Positions 9,339-17,402 of a DNA stretch of 41,279 nt are shown one piece after another (position 1 is the stretch's first letter; the number at the start of each line of letters is the position of its first letter). Source of the stretch: Candidatus Rothia avicola (GTDB taxonomy: Bacteria > Actinomycetota > Actinomycetes > Actinomycetales > Micrococcaceae); the NCBI GenBank assembly GCA_019115985.1, contig DXCN01000011.1, positions 1-41,279 on the forward strand. The letters are read 5' to 3'. The translations under genes and the position numbers were made by a program. The notes under the pieces were generated by a model. The model made no database searches. It saw only the letters and a program-made list of their open reading frames with translations, and was not told the DNA's origin.

Positions 9339-11189
9339 TTAGCCGTTTTCGTCGTGGCCCTCAGCGAACTTAGGGGTCTCTTGCGGCTCGGTAGTGGAGC
9401 GCGGCACATTGTAGATGTGCAGGGTTTTCTCCATAATCTCCGCGAACTGGGCCGTAGTATTGGCCAGGCCAACAGCCGATGCCGTGGTCTGCGGACGGTG
9501 CATAGTAACCGAGACCAGGAAGCGGGGGTTCTCAGTGGGAGCGACCCCCACAAAAGAGGTAGTCCAACCGTCATAGGTGCTAGAACCTTCGCCCACGTTT
9601 TCTGCGGTACCAGTCTTACCGGCAACCCGGTAGCCGTTAATCTGGGCGCCCTTAGTGCCACCTTGGTAGACCACAGCTTCCATCACCTGCAAAGTCTTAC
9701 GGGCGGTTTCCTCACTCACCACGCGGGTACCTTCAGCGATCTCTCGGACTTCCTCGGTGCCGTCCGTATCAATCACAGCATCAATAATTCGGGGCTTGAG
9801 CATAACCCCCTTATTCGCCACAGCCTGGAAAATCATTGAGGTCTGCAGGGCCGACTGGGCAACGCCCTGGCCAAAGAGAACCGTGTACTGCTGGCGAATA
9901 TCCCAGTCCCGCCAGTCACTGACCAAGCCCTGGGACTCACCGGTCAGCTCAATACCGGTGAACTCCCCCATGCCAAACTTCTTAAGCCAGTTATAGCGCT
10001 GCTCCTTGGTGAGCTTGCTGCCCATCATGACGGTACCGGTGTTCATCGAGTCAGCAATAATACCGGCAACAGTGCGCTTCTGGGCGGGGTGCACGAAAGG
10101 ATCGGTGATGGTCTGTTGGTCAATTTCGAGCTCAGCAGGCACATCGTAAACGGTCTCAGGTTCAGCGATGCCCTCTTCAAAGACGGCAGCGGTAGTCAAA
10201 ATCTTCTCGGTAGAGCCCGGCTCAAAGACCTGGGTAATAGCGCGGGGGTTCATATCGGCCAACTCAAAACGCTCAGCACCGGGATCCATCGTCGAAGAAT
10301 CTGCCAGGGCCAGAATTGAGCCGTCACGCACGTCCATCACAATGGCCGTACCCCACTCAGCCTTCAACTCCTCAGCGCGGGCCTTGACCACCTGCTGGGC
10401 AAAGTACTGCACATCCTGGTTAATGGTCAGGCGCACACTCTTACCGTCCTGGGCAGGGGTATTCTGCTCGTCCCCAATAGGGATGCGGATGCCGTCGGCT
10501 GAAATTTCGTAGATACGTTCACCGTCAATACCGGCCAGGTGCTCCCCCATGGTACGTTCGATACCCACCGAGTTATTCACCTGGCGAGTCTCGCCACTGG
10601 TACCGTCCACGGCTTCTTCAATAATGCTAAAGCGGCCCACCACCGAGCCACCCACCTGGCCGTTGGGGTACTTACGGTCAGACAGAATCTCCCCGTAGAT
10701 ATAGGGAGCGCCCAGGGCATCTACCTTGTTATAGATCGCAGGAGTAACATTCTCCTTCACGACCTTGTATTTGAGGTCGCCATCGAGCGCCGCCTTCACA
10801 TCGGCGTCACTCATTTCAAGAATATCGGCCAGCTCATACACCAGCTCGGTGGGGGTCACCTCAACCGGGTCACGACTTTCCTCGGTATAGCGTTTAAAGT
10901 TCGCCACGGCAGACTGATCAACGGTGATGTTGTAGCGCTGCACACTGCGGGCCAGTACGTTGCCGTTGATATCGAGAATCTCCCCGCGCAGGGCCGGGAT
11001 GGTCTGCTTACGGGTACGCTGGGCCTTAGCAGCGTCGGCTAGGCCATTCGGGTCAAGACCCTGCAACCAGGCAAGGCGTAGGCCCACGACGCCCAGGCCA
11101 CCGATACCCAGGGTACCCGCGATAAAGCCGCGCCGCCCAACGGTGCGTTTGATGCCCTGTACGGGTTCGTTCTGCTCAGTGCCGCTCAT
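9339..11189 (-). CDS. ftsI: Septal penicillin-binding protein FtsI (class B PBP3)
   Basis: FtsI is the transpeptidase that cross-links septal peptidoglycan and works with FtsW and FtsL. The 616-residue protein has an N-terminal membrane anchor at about residues 21-42, a PBP-dimer domain, and a C-terminal transpeptidase domain. The three penicillin-binding motifs are intact: S326-T-E-K (catalytic Ser), S381-M-N, and K525-T-G-T. The middle residues of the first motif (TE) are unusual, as FtsI proteins commonly have STFK-like motifs. The gene follows ftsL after a 125-bp gap with two hairpins. Confidence 0.96.
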   Translation of the reverse strand: MSGTEQNEPVQGIKRTVGRRGFIAGTLGIGGLGVVGLRLAWLQGLDPNGLADAAKAQRTRKQTIPALRGEILDINGNVLARSVQRYNITVDQSAVANFKRYTEESRDPVEVTPTELVYELADILEMSDADVKAALDGDLKYKVVKENVTPAIYNKVDALGAPYIYGEILSDRKYPNGQVGGSVVGRFSIIEEAVDGTSGETRQVNNSVGIERTMGEHLAGIDGERIYEISADGIRIPIGDEQNTPAQDGKSVRLTINQDVQYFAQQVVKARAEELKAEWGTAIVMDVRDGSILALADSSTMDPGAERFELADMNPRAITQVFEPGSTEKILTTAAVFEEGIAEPETVYDVPAELEIDQQTITDPFVHPAQKRTVAGIIADSMNTGTVMMGSKLTKEQRYNWLKKFGMGEFTGIELTGESQGLVSDWRDWDIRQQYTVLFGQGVAQSALQTSMIFQAVANKGVMLKPRIIDAVIDTDGTEEVREIAEGTRVVSEETARKTLQVMEAVVYQGGTKGAQINGYRVAGKTGTAENVGEGSSTYDGWTTSFVGVAPTENPRFLVSVTMHRPQTTASAVGLANTTAQFAEIMEKTLHIYNVPRSTTEPQETPKFAEGHDENG

Positions 11190-11233
11190 CGTCCCCTATT
11201 TCTCTTCCACTGTGGTTCACTCTTTACTGTGGC

Positions 11234-11300
11234 CCGCGCGCTGCGCGGTAGGCCCGCTAGCCCATAAGGCGAACAGGTGCCCGCCACCAGGGCAGGCACC
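11234..11300 (-). other. Two hairpins in the ftsL-ftsI intercistronic gap
   Basis: The 125-bp gap between ftsL and ftsI contains two inverted repeats. The first is a perfect 6-bp GC-only stem with a 3-nt loop (11234-11248). The second is a 10-bp stem with one mismatch and a 5-nt loop (11276-11300). Neither is followed by a T-run, so they are not obvious terminators. They may act as pausing, processing or stability structures separating ftsL and ftsI expression. Confidence 0.5.
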
Positions 11301-11314
11301 GTATCACGCGCTTG

Positions 11315-11998
11315 CTATTGACCGCCTGCGCTCGACGCAGCGGACGGCTGGGCTGAGGTCTGGGCTGTGGGTGAGGCGCTAGCAGGAACTGAGGCCTGGG
11401 CGCTTGCTGAAGCGGCAGCTCTGGCTGATGCTTCTGCTGAGGCCTGGGCTTTGGCTTCTTCCTTCTTGCGCTGTTCTTCGGCCCGGGCGCTGGCCTCTTC
11501 GTAGGCCTGGGTGTCGGCCAGGGCAGGGGGTGCAATCAGGTTCTTTGTTGCCGTTTCACCTTCAACAGCGGCCAGGGGGGTGCCGGTGATTTCACCGGTT
11601 TGCAGGTCGAGAGTGGCCTGGCTAGAGGCAGCTACTAGCCCTAGCTGGCTTGCGCGGATAGCCAGGTCCTGGGGGGCCTGGTGGAATTCGATTTCCTGGG
11701 CCAGGGCCTCATTTTGCTGGATTAGGGCCTGCTCTTGAGCTCGTAGCTCAACCAGGTCGTACTGGCGGGAGGCCATGACGATGCTCAGCACCAGCACGGC
11801 GAGCAGGGCAACGAGCATGGCGCCCAGGGCCACGAAGACACGCCAGCGGTTGGAGGTGGCGCGCAGGGCCCGGGAGCGTGAGAGAGGACGGCGGGCGGGG
11901 GCTGCTTCTTGGGGTTCATCGCGCACCACAGACAGGCGGGGCTTGTTCAGCTGCCCGCCCTCGTCGGTTGAGGTGGGGAAACGGGGTTCCGCGCTCAT
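11315..11998 (-). CDS. ftsL: Cell division protein FtsL (septum formation initiator family)
   Basis: This is a bitopic division protein expected to activate the FtsW-FtsI synthase within the FtsQLB complex. The assignment rests on position (between rsmH and ftsI) and architecture, since FtsL sequences are poorly conserved. It has a basic cytoplasmic N-terminus of about 50 residues, one membrane helix at about 52-76, then a coiled coil ([20 protein letters not shown]). It ends in a long Ala/Ser/Glu-rich tail, probably extracytoplasmic and disordered. The ATG overlaps the rsmH stop as ATGA. At 227 residues it is longer than proteobacterial FtsL, as is usual in actinobacteria. Confidence 0.85.
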   Translation of the reverse strand: MSAEPRFPTSTDEGGQLNKPRLSVVRDEPQEAAPARRPLSRSRALRATSNRWRVFVALGAMLVALLAVLVLSIVMASRQYDLVELRAQEQALIQQNEALAQEIEFHQAPQDLAIRASQLGLVAASSQATLDLQTGEITGTPLAAVEGETATKNLIAPPALADTQAYEEASARAEEQRKKEEAKAQASAEASARAAASASAQASVPASASPTAQTSAQPSAASSAGGQ

Positions 11999-12990
11999 TG
12001 TGTTGCCTTTGGTGTCTTGATTTTTTCTGCTGCCCTCAGTTTTGCGGACGCCGCCCGCGAGTTCTCTTCAATCTCCTGCTCGGTGGGGGGTTCAGCACCG
12101 CGGGTAATGATTTTGAGTTCGGGCTTGTGCTCTTCGAGCTCAACGGGAAAACCCTTGGGGGCGCTGGAGGTGGCCCGGGCGGTGAAGGCTCGTTTGACGA
12201 TTTTGTCTTCGAGACTGTGGTAGCTCATGGCCAGGCAGCGTCCGCCCAGGCTGAGGGCCTCGATTGCTGCCGGTATGGCACGCTCTAGGGCATCGAGTTC
12301 GTGGTTGACCTCGATGCGTAGGGCCTGGAAGGTGCGCTTGGCGGGGTGCCCGCCCTTACGCTGGGCGGCTACGGGCACGGCCTGCTGAATTACTTTGACC
12401 AGCTGGCCGGTCGTTTCAAAAGGACGCTCGGCGCGGGCCGCTACGATACGGGAGGCAATGCGAGCTGCGAATTTTTCTTCACCCCACTGGCGGATGATGC
12501 GGCGCAGCTCTGCTTCTTCGTAGGTGTTGACCACGATAGCAGCGGTGAGCTCCTCGGTATTGTCCATACGCATATCGAGCGGGGCGTCGTAGGAGTAGGC
12601 GAAGCCGCGTTCGCGCTCGTCGAGCTGCATGGACGATACGCCCAGGTCAAAGAGCACGCCGTCGACCTGGGTGACACCGGCTTCTGCCATAGCGCGGGGA
12701 ATCTCGTCGTACACGGCATGTACGGGGATGAAGCGGTCGCCAAAGCGGGCCAGGCGCTCACCGGCGAGCTTGTGGGCCATGAGGTCCCGGTCGATACCGA
12801 TGAGGGTGAGGTCTTCGAAGCGCTCAAGCATGGCTTCAGAATGGCCGCCCATGCCCAGGGTTCCGTCGATGACGACGGCACCGGGGCGGGAAATTGCGGG
12901 CGCGAGGAGGTCGAGGCAGCGGTCAAGCATGACCGGCACGTGCCTGTCTTTGGCGTCCTTGCCGGGTGAGAGGTTCTCTACCTGAGTCAA
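11995..12990 (-). CDS. rsmH: 16S rRNA (cytosine(1402)-N4)-methyltransferase RsmH (MraW)
   Basis: RsmH methylates N4 of C1402 in the P-site region of 16S rRNA. The N-terminal [13 protein letters not shown] and the SAM-binding [17 protein letters not shown] segment (about residues 39-55) are diagnostic. So are [10 protein letters not shown] and the C-terminal [14 protein letters not shown]. The start is a TTG at 12990, placed 6 nt after a GAGGAG ribosome site. Length is 331 residues, typical. It follows mraZ by 47 bp and overlaps ftsL by 4 bp. Confidence 0.96.
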   Translation of the reverse strand: MTQVENLSPGKDAKDRHVPVMLDRCLDLLAPAISRPGAVVIDGTLGMGGHSEAMLERFEDLTLIGIDRDLMAHKLAGERLARFGDRFIPVHAVYDEIPRAMAEAGVTQVDGVLFDLGVSSMQLDERERGFAYSYDAPLDMRMDNTEELTAAIVVNTYEEAELRRIIRQWGEEKFAARIASRIVAARAERPFETTGQLVKVIQQAVPVAAQRKGGHPAKRTFQALRIEVNHELDALERAIPAAIEALSLGGRCLAMSYHSLEDKIVKRAFTARATSSAPKGFPVELEEHKPELKIITRGAEPPTEQEIEENSRAASAKLRAAEKIKTPKATQ

Positions 12991-13037
12991 GGGGTGCTCC
13001 TCGCGTTGGTGGTTGTGTGGTCCGCTGTCTTTTGGGG

Positions 13038-13472
13038 TTAGAGCATGAGCCCTGGCAGGATCTCATCGTCGGTGCCGGAGAAGGCTTCTTCCTGTTCCTT
13101 CAGGTAGGCCTCCCAGGCTTCGGTGCTCCATATTTCTGCTCGTGAGCCTGCGCCGATGACCGTGAGGTCTTTTTCTAGCCCAGCGTAGTCTCTGAGGTTT
13201 TGAGGTATGGTGATTCGCCCCTGCTTATCGGGTACCTCGTCGGAGGCGCCCGATAGAAAAACTCGGATGTAGTCTCGCGCCTGCTTTGACGACAGCGGAG
13301 CTGTGCGCAGCTGTTCGTGGATGCGCTCAAACTCGGTCATGGTAAAGACATAGAGGCAGCGCTCCTGCCCGCGGGTGAGCACTAGACCTGCTTCTAGTTG
13401 CTCGCGAAATTTCGCGGGAAGAATTAGGCGCCCCTTGGCGTCCAGACGCGGGGTGTGGGTTCCGAGGAACAT
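13038..13472 (-). CDS. mraZ: Transcriptional regulator MraZ
   Basis: MraZ is a DNA-binding protein of the SpoVT-AbrB superfamily that in several bacteria controls the dcw promoter from its own gene at the head of the cluster. The 144-residue protein has two tandem AbrB-like domains: the first near residues 1-55 ([18 protein letters not shown]), the second near 75-125 ([19 protein letters not shown]). The ATG at 13472 has a weak G-rich ribosome site. A matching triple-repeat operator lies 77-100 bp upstream, so autoregulation is likely. Confidence 0.95.
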   Translation of the reverse strand: MFLGTHTPRLDAKGRLILPAKFREQLEAGLVLTRGQERCLYVFTMTEFERIHEQLRTAPLSSKQARDYIRVFLSGASDEVPDKQGRITIPQNLRDYAGLEKDLTVIGAGSRAEIWSTEAWEAYLKEQEEAFSGTDDEILPGLML

Positions 13473-13721
13473 GGCACCACCGCCTCTACCTGTCGTCTGT
13501 GCTGCCCCCCAGCAAGAGGGAAACTACACCAGTGTTGTTCTATCTCCTCCACTTTACTCCACTACGCCCCACCGAATGTACCAAATACAGAATTTTTACC
13601 GGGTTTTTGAGTGTTTTCACACGGAATGTGACGGTTGCAACCGATTCTGCTATAGGGGGCCCATCTCGATTCCTTTCACCGAGGCTAGCCCGCTGCTCCA
13701 TATATAACTTTGAAGGCATGC
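13473..13721 (-). other. mraZ upstream region with a 12-bp palindrome
   Basis: The 302 bp between mraZ and the DUF3040 gene contain no supported gene. Besides the MraZ operator and the terminator at the far end, there is a perfect 12-bp palindrome, CGGTTGCAACCG, at 13632-13643, and an AT-rich TATATAA stretch near 13701. The palindrome is a candidate binding site for an unidentified regulator of the dcw operon. ORFs here have no ribosome site or family resemblance. Confidence 0.4.
13549..13572 (-). promoter_or_regulatory. Probable MraZ operator: three GTGG repeats, 10-bp period
   Basis: On the minus strand GTGG occurs at 13572-13569, 13562-13559 and 13552-13549, exactly 10 bp apart. MraZ in E. 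coli and mollicutes binds direct TGGG-type repeats spaced one helical turn apart. A possible -10 (TACATT, 13575-13580) lies directly upstream. The repeats would therefore cover the transcription start, which fits autorepression. No good -35 was seen. Confidence 0.65.
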
Positions 13722-13757
13722 AAAAAACCGCCCGGTACAAACCGGGCGGTTAATTTA
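13722..13757 (-). terminator. Intrinsic terminator after the DUF3040 gene
   Basis: A perfect 11-bp stem (13726-13736 with 13741-13751) with a 4-nt loop is followed on the minus strand by a run of six T residues. It ends the DUF3040 transcript just upstream of the mraZ promoter region. Confidence 0.85.
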
Positions 13758-13774
13758 TAGGGGTGGGAAGGAGG

Positions 13775-14173
13775 CTAGAAACGGGAGCCGCCTTGGCGTT
13801 CGTCCCACTTATTTTCAAGGTTCTGCATGAAGCGGGAACTGCCCTTAGCTTTTGAGGGGGCTGGGCGGACGGACGCTCCACCACCGGTAGCTTTCGCACC
13901 CTTGGGGGCGGTGGTGGCAAAGTAGACTCCGGCAGCTGCTAGCACGAAGCCAAGAACGCCCAGAAGAATGATCTTGGTGGATACCCCGGCAATAATAACG
14001 CCCAGGCCAACAACAGCAACAAGAGCACCAATGACCAGGTTACGGGCAGATGAGGTAACAGCGGGAGCCACCAGGGGCTGGGGTCCGGTCATGGTTGACG
14101 TGAAGGCGGGGTCTTCGTTGAGCTGCTTTTCGAGCTGGGCAAGAAGTTCCCGTTCCCGTTCTGAAAGCGCCAT
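13775..14173 (-). CDS. DUF3040 domain small membrane protein
   Basis: This 132-residue protein matches the actinobacterial DUF3040 family. It has the N-terminal signature MALSERERELLAQLEKQL, a short soluble segment, two adjacent hydrophobic helices at about residues 43-65 and 66-88, and a basic Gly/Lys-rich C-terminal tail. Function is unknown. Members are commonly found near the dcw cluster and dinB in actinobacteria, and the same holds here. A ribosome site, AAGGAG, precedes the ATG by 6 nt, and a strong terminator follows. Family assignment is from the N-terminal motif and topology. Confidence 0.85.
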   Translation of the reverse strand: MALSERERELLAQLEKQLNEDPAFTSTMTGPQPLVAPAVTSSARNLVIGALVAVVGLGVIIAGVSTKIILLGVLGFVLAAAGVYFATTAPKGAKATGGGASVRPAPSKAKGSSRFMQNLENKWDERQGGSRF

Positions 14174-14316
14174 GGTGTCTCCTTAGCTTGTGCGGTGAGC
14201 CTGAGCGCGCAAGCGGGGCGAGCAGCCCGTACGCGAGCGCGCGTTAGGTTATCTATCTCATCCTACCGGTAGCTCTTGGGTGCAGCCTAGATGCTCCCTG
14301 AAAATGACCTCTCATT

Positions 14317-15615
14317 TCATCGCTCTTTTCGGCCGCCAGGGGTGAGCAGGCTAGCAGGCAGGAGGCCCTTGGAACCGAAGCGGGCATTGATGGTGTCCAT
14401 GGCATTTTCGGCTTCCTCCCATTCTTCGGCAAGGGAATCCTGGGTCGGCAAGGCAGCCTGGTTAGCCGCTCCGGGTGAGCCTGGGGAGAAGAGCTGCATC
14501 TGCACCCCGGCATCCCGCCCTTCAAGTTTTTCTGCGCGCACGCCGAGCAGGCGTATTGGCCGATGGGAGGAGCCGTCTGCCTGTAAGACCTCGAGCTGTT
14601 TGAGGTGGGCGATGACGGCGTCAAACATGACGCGGCCAGATACGGTTGCAAGGGGTAGGGGGCAGGAGCGGGTGAGGGTTTCGAAGTCCGAGTAGCGGAT
14701 TTTGAGGCTGAGGGTTCGGGTTTGCCGCCCGGCGGCTCGCAGTCTGCGGGCTACGGTCAGGCAGAGGGTGTAGAGCTCGGCGGCAATCGCTTCGGCATCG
14801 GCCTGGTCGGTGCTGAAGGTATGTTCGGCTCCGATTGATTTTTCGATGCGCTCGGGGGTGACCTCGCGGCGGTCTATGCCGCGGGCCAGTTCATAGAGGT
14901 GCAGGCCTGCGGCTTGCCCGCAGCGGCCCTGGAGCCAGGGCAGGCCGTATTCCCGCAGCTGGGCAACGGTATGAATACCCAGCCCCTCAAGATAGGCGGC
15001 GCTTTTAGCTCCGACACCCCAGAGCTTGCCGACCGGCAGGGGGTCCAGGAACTCCTGCACCCGGTGGGGCGGGACCGTCCAGAGGCCGTTGGGTTTGGAA
15101 CCGGCCGAGGCCATCTTGGCAACAAATTTACTCGATGAAATCCCTACGGAACTCGGTAGGCCCAGCTCGGTTTCAATGCGGCCCCGGGCCTGCTGGGCGA
15201 TGCGGACGGGGCTCCCCTGGGCACGGACGGCTCCGGTGAGATCCAGAAAAGCTTCATCAACGCTGACCTGCTCTAGGCGGTCGGTGATAGCGCCCAAGAT
15301 AGTCATGACCTGGGCCGAGTAGCTGCGGTAGTGGGCGGACGGCTCCAGTAGCAGGGCAGCTGGGCAGAGCTGGCGGGCGCGGGCCAGGGGCATGGCTGAG
15401 CGCACCCCGTAGCGGCGGGCTTCGTAGGAGGCGGAGAGGACGACCGAGCGCGGCGAGTTGCGGGCAACGATGAGCGGACGCCCGCGCAGCTGGGGCTGTG
15501 TAAGAAGTTCGACGTTGACAAAGAAGGCGTCCATATCGAGGTGCATGATGATGCGGGCAGGGGCGCCCGCACGCACGCCCTGAGTAGCCTGCTGACCCAT
15601 CTGGCCCACCCCCAT
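14317..15615 (-). CDS. dinB: DNA polymerase IV (Y-family translesion polymerase)
   Basis: DinB copies past damaged template bases. The Y-family palm motifs are intact: HLDMDAFFVNVE near the N-terminus (metal-binding Asp), SYEARRYGV, and SVDEAFLDL with the second catalytic Asp-Glu pair. A GVGAKSAAYLEGLGI helix-hairpin-helix segment follows. QMQLF near the C-terminus is a good beta-clamp-binding motif. The ATG at 15615 was kept, but in-frame ATGs at codon 6 and in the MHLDMDAFF segment are alternatives, since no strong ribosome site precedes the first. A LexA-like box lies immediately upstream. The polyprenyl synthase gene diverges from it. Confidence 0.94.
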   Translation of the reverse strand: MGVGQMGQQATQGVRAGAPARIIMHLDMDAFFVNVELLTQPQLRGRPLIVARNSPRSVVLSASYEARRYGVRSAMPLARARQLCPAALLLEPSAHYRSYSAQVMTILGAITDRLEQVSVDEAFLDLTGAVRAQGSPVRIAQQARGRIETELGLPSSVGISSSKFVAKMASAGSKPNGLWTVPPHRVQEFLDPLPVGKLWGVGAKSAAYLEGLGIHTVAQLREYGLPWLQGRCGQAAGLHLYELARGIDRREVTPERIEKSIGAEHTFSTDQADAEAIAAELYTLCLTVARRLRAAGRQTRTLSLKIRYSDFETLTRSCPLPLATVSGRVMFDAVIAHLKQLEVLQADGSSHRPIRLLGVRAEKLEGRDAGVQMQLFSPGSPGAANQAALPTQDSLAEEWEEAENAMDTINARFGSKGLLPASLLTPGGRKER

Positions 15616-15618
15616 CTA

Positions 15619-15634
15619 TCGAAACTATGTTCTA
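15619..15634 (-). promoter_or_regulatory. Candidate LexA/SOS box upstream of dinB
   Basis: The 16-bp site TCGAAACTATGTTCTA matches the actinobacterial SOS consensus TCGAAC-N4-GTTCGA at 10 of 12 defined positions. It ends 4 bp before the dinB ATG and lies in the dinB/idsA divergent region. This suggests DNA-damage control of dinB. Confidence 0.5.
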
Positions 15635-15660
15635 ATTTATCCTAGCCAGTCAGGCACGTT

Positions 15661-15692
15661 TTGACCAGGTGCAGGCCCCTATCTACTAGACT
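15661..15692 (+). promoter_or_regulatory. Possible promoter for the polyprenyl diphosphate synthase gene
   Basis: TTGACC at 15661-15666 resembles a -35. TACTAG at 15684-15689 (17-bp spacer) or TAGACT at 15687-15692 (20-bp spacer) could be the -10. The start of transcription would then fall about 30 bp before the ATG at 15727. This also argues against using the in-frame TTG at 15661 as a start codon. Confidence 0.35.
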
Positions 15693-15726
15693 GGTGTGCA
15701 GAGCTATCCCCAGACCCAAGGACGTC

Positions 15727-16839
15727 ATGACCCCCCAGCCAGCCTCCGCTACCGGCCCCGATGAGTCCGCAGCCTACCTTGAGGCTCTCGAAGCCGAGAT
15801 GGGCCGCTTTTTTGATACCCAGCAGGAACTGATGGCAACCGTCTCGGTTGAGACCCTGCCCCTGCTGGAGTCCGTCCGCGCCCTTTCCACCGGCGGTAAG
15901 CGCCTTCGGGCGTTGCTAGCCTACTGGGGCTACCGCGGGGCAGGTGGAGCGGGAGTGACCGAGTCCATCATTCGGGCGGGTGTGGCAATTGAGCTCTTCC
16001 AGACCGCTGCCTTGATTCACGATGACATCATCGATGCCTCCGACACCCGACGGGGTGCCCCCAGCGTGCACCGCCGGTTTGAGGCCATGCACCGGGGGCT
16101 GGGCTATAAGACCAGCCCCTCATTCTTCGGTGTATCAAGCGCAATTTTGGCTGGAGATCTGTGCCTGTCGTGGTCAGAAATGGTGTTCTCGTCCATTCCT
16201 GAGCTCACCGCCGCCAGCGAGGCCCGCTTTATCTTTGACCTGATGCGCACCGAGGTCATGGCCGGCCAGTACCTTGATATTGTGGGCGAAGTCGTGCCCG
16301 AAGAAGAACCAGAAGTTGCCCTTGAACGGGCCAAAAATGTGATTCGCTACAAGGCCGCTAAATACTCCTGTGAGCACCCCATTGCCCTGGGCGGGGCCCT
16401 GGGGCTTGGTCTGCAGCACGGGGACACCTCCGAACTGGTCACCGGCTACCGAGCTTTTGCCCTACCCCTGGGCGAGGGGTTCCAGCTGCGCGATGACGTA
16501 CTGGGGGTCTTCGGTGAGCCCGAAACCACCGGTAAGCCTGCCGGCGATGACCTGCGCGAGGGTAAGCGCACCGTCCTCACGGCCTTTACCGCTATGAAGA
16601 GTACTGCCCACCAGCGGGCCTTCCTCGAAGAATCCCTGGGCTCCCCCACCCTGGGGGCAGAAACCATCCAAGAGCTCCAGCGCCTCATGCGAGACTCCGG
16701 CGCCCTCCAGGCTGTCGAAGAGATGATTCAGGCCAAGGGGGACGAGGCCCTAGCTGCCCTTGAGTCCCTCGACCTTGAAGCGTCCATACAGCAGGCCCTA
16801 GGGGCCATTGCGGCCAAGGCCCTGCACCGCTCCTTCTAA
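15727..16839 (+). CDS. idsA: Polyprenyl (geranylgeranyl-type) diphosphate synthase
   Basis: This is a trans-isoprenyl diphosphate synthase that condenses isopentenyl diphosphate with an allylic diphosphate. Its product would feed menaquinone, carotenoid or other lipid pathways. The first Asp-rich motif is HDDIIDASD (Asp 99, 100 and 103), followed by the RRGAPSVHRRFE segment. The second motif is degenerate, RDDVLGVFGEP, followed by GKPAGDDLREGKRTVL, as in actinobacterial IdsA/GrcC-like enzymes. The ATG at 15727 follows AAGGAC and gives 370 residues. An in-frame GTG at 15694 is an alternative. Gene order beside Rv2175c and pknL matches idsA2 (Rv2173) of M. tuberculosis. Chain length cannot be read from the sequence. 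Confidence 0.9.
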   Translation: MTPQPASATGPDESAAYLEALEAEMGRFFDTQQELMATVSVETLPLLESVRALSTGGKRLRALLAYWGYRGAGGAGVTESIIRAGVAIELFQTAALIHDDIIDASDTRRGAPSVHRRFEAMHRGLGYKTSPSFFGVSSAILAGDLCLSWSEMVFSSIPELTAASEARFIFDLMRTEVMAGQYLDIVGEVVPEEEPEVALERAKNVIRYKAAKYSCEHPIALGGALGLGLQHGDTSELVTGYRAFALPLGEGFQLRDDVLGVFGEPETTGKPAGDDLREGKRTVLTAFTAMKSTAHQRAFLEESLGSPTLGAETIQELQRLMRDSGALQAVEEMIQAKGDEALAALESLDLEASIQQALGAIAAKALHRSF

Positions 16840-16866
16840 CGCGCCGCTGTAGAACTGAGAAAAACG

Positions 16867-16898
16867 CAGCAGGCTCACACCGGAGTGTGAGCCTGCTG
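16867..16898. terminator. Bidirectional terminator between idsA and the Rv2175c-like gene
   Basis: A perfect 14-bp stem (16867-16880 with 16885-16898) with a 4-nt loop lies between convergent genes. A T-rich tail follows on the plus strand, and a TTTTT run follows on the minus strand, so it can serve both. Confidence 0.85.
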
Positions 16899-16923
16899 TT
16901 CTCTATCTAAATCTTTTAAAGCC

Positions 16924-17295
16924 TTACCAGGCCAGGGCCGAGGCGCGGCGGCGGATTTCGGTCTTGCGACCGTCAATCAGGGCATCGATAGGACGGCCCG
17001 GCAGGGTCTCGTCAGCGGTGTAGAGCCAGACGATAGCTTCTTCTGCGGTGAAGCCGGCATCGGCCAGCACGCTCAGGGTGCCCTTGAGGGGCTCAAGCAC
17101 GCGGTCTTCACGCATGAAGAGGGCGGGAACCTTACGGACGCCGGTTTCGGGGTCGCGCACGGCCAGCAGAGTTCCGTCAGCCAGCAGGTTGTGGACGCGG
17201 GTGACCTTGAGGTCAAGGGCTTCTGCGATATCGGGGATGGTCAGCCAGTCGCCAACCAGAGCAATTACTTCGGGTGTAGTTTTTTCATCAGTCAC
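16924..17295 (-). CDS. Rv2175c-like DNA-binding protein
   Basis: This 123-residue protein matches the Rv2175c family. In M. tuberculosis that protein is a winged-helix DNA-binding protein phosphorylated by the neighbouring kinase PknL. The N-terminal helix-turn-helix is visible at about residues 17-40 (WLTIPDIAEALDLKVTRVHN). A C-terminal segment follows with GFTAEEAIVWLY and PGRPIDALIDGRKTEIRRRA. The start is a GTG at 17295. A CACAAT hexamer ends 6 nt before it, so the mRNA may be leaderless. It diverges from the pknL-like gene, a conserved pairing. The phosphorylation relationship is inferred from synteny. Confidence 0.85.
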   Translation of the reverse strand: MTDEKTTPEVIALVGDWLTIPDIAEALDLKVTRVHNLLADGTLLAVRDPETGVRKVPALFMREDRVLEPLKGTLSVLADAGFTAEEAIVWLYTADETLPGRPIDALIDGRKTEIRRRASALAW

Positions 17296-17389
17296 CTATC
17301 CATTGTGCCCCAGAAACCGGGGAATCGGTAGGCAAGCTCGCCCGGCAGCTCCCAAGGCGGGCTTTCGGTCTCTTCCCAGGGGCCGCCCG

Positions 17390-17395
17390 TACAAT
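17390..17395 (+). promoter_or_regulatory. Probable -10 element (TACAAT) of pknL, leaderless start
   Basis: TACAAT ends 7 nt before the ATG at 17403. This spacing puts transcription initiation at or next to the start codon, as in leaderless actinobacterial mRNAs. No convincing -35 or ribosome site was found. Confidence 0.45.
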
Positions 17396-17402
17396 GGTGA
17401 GG

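Noticed and set aside
13540-13740. 66-codon minus-strand ORF upstream of mraZ
   Set aside because: It overlaps the terminator and the MraZ operator, has no ribosome site, and resembles no known family.
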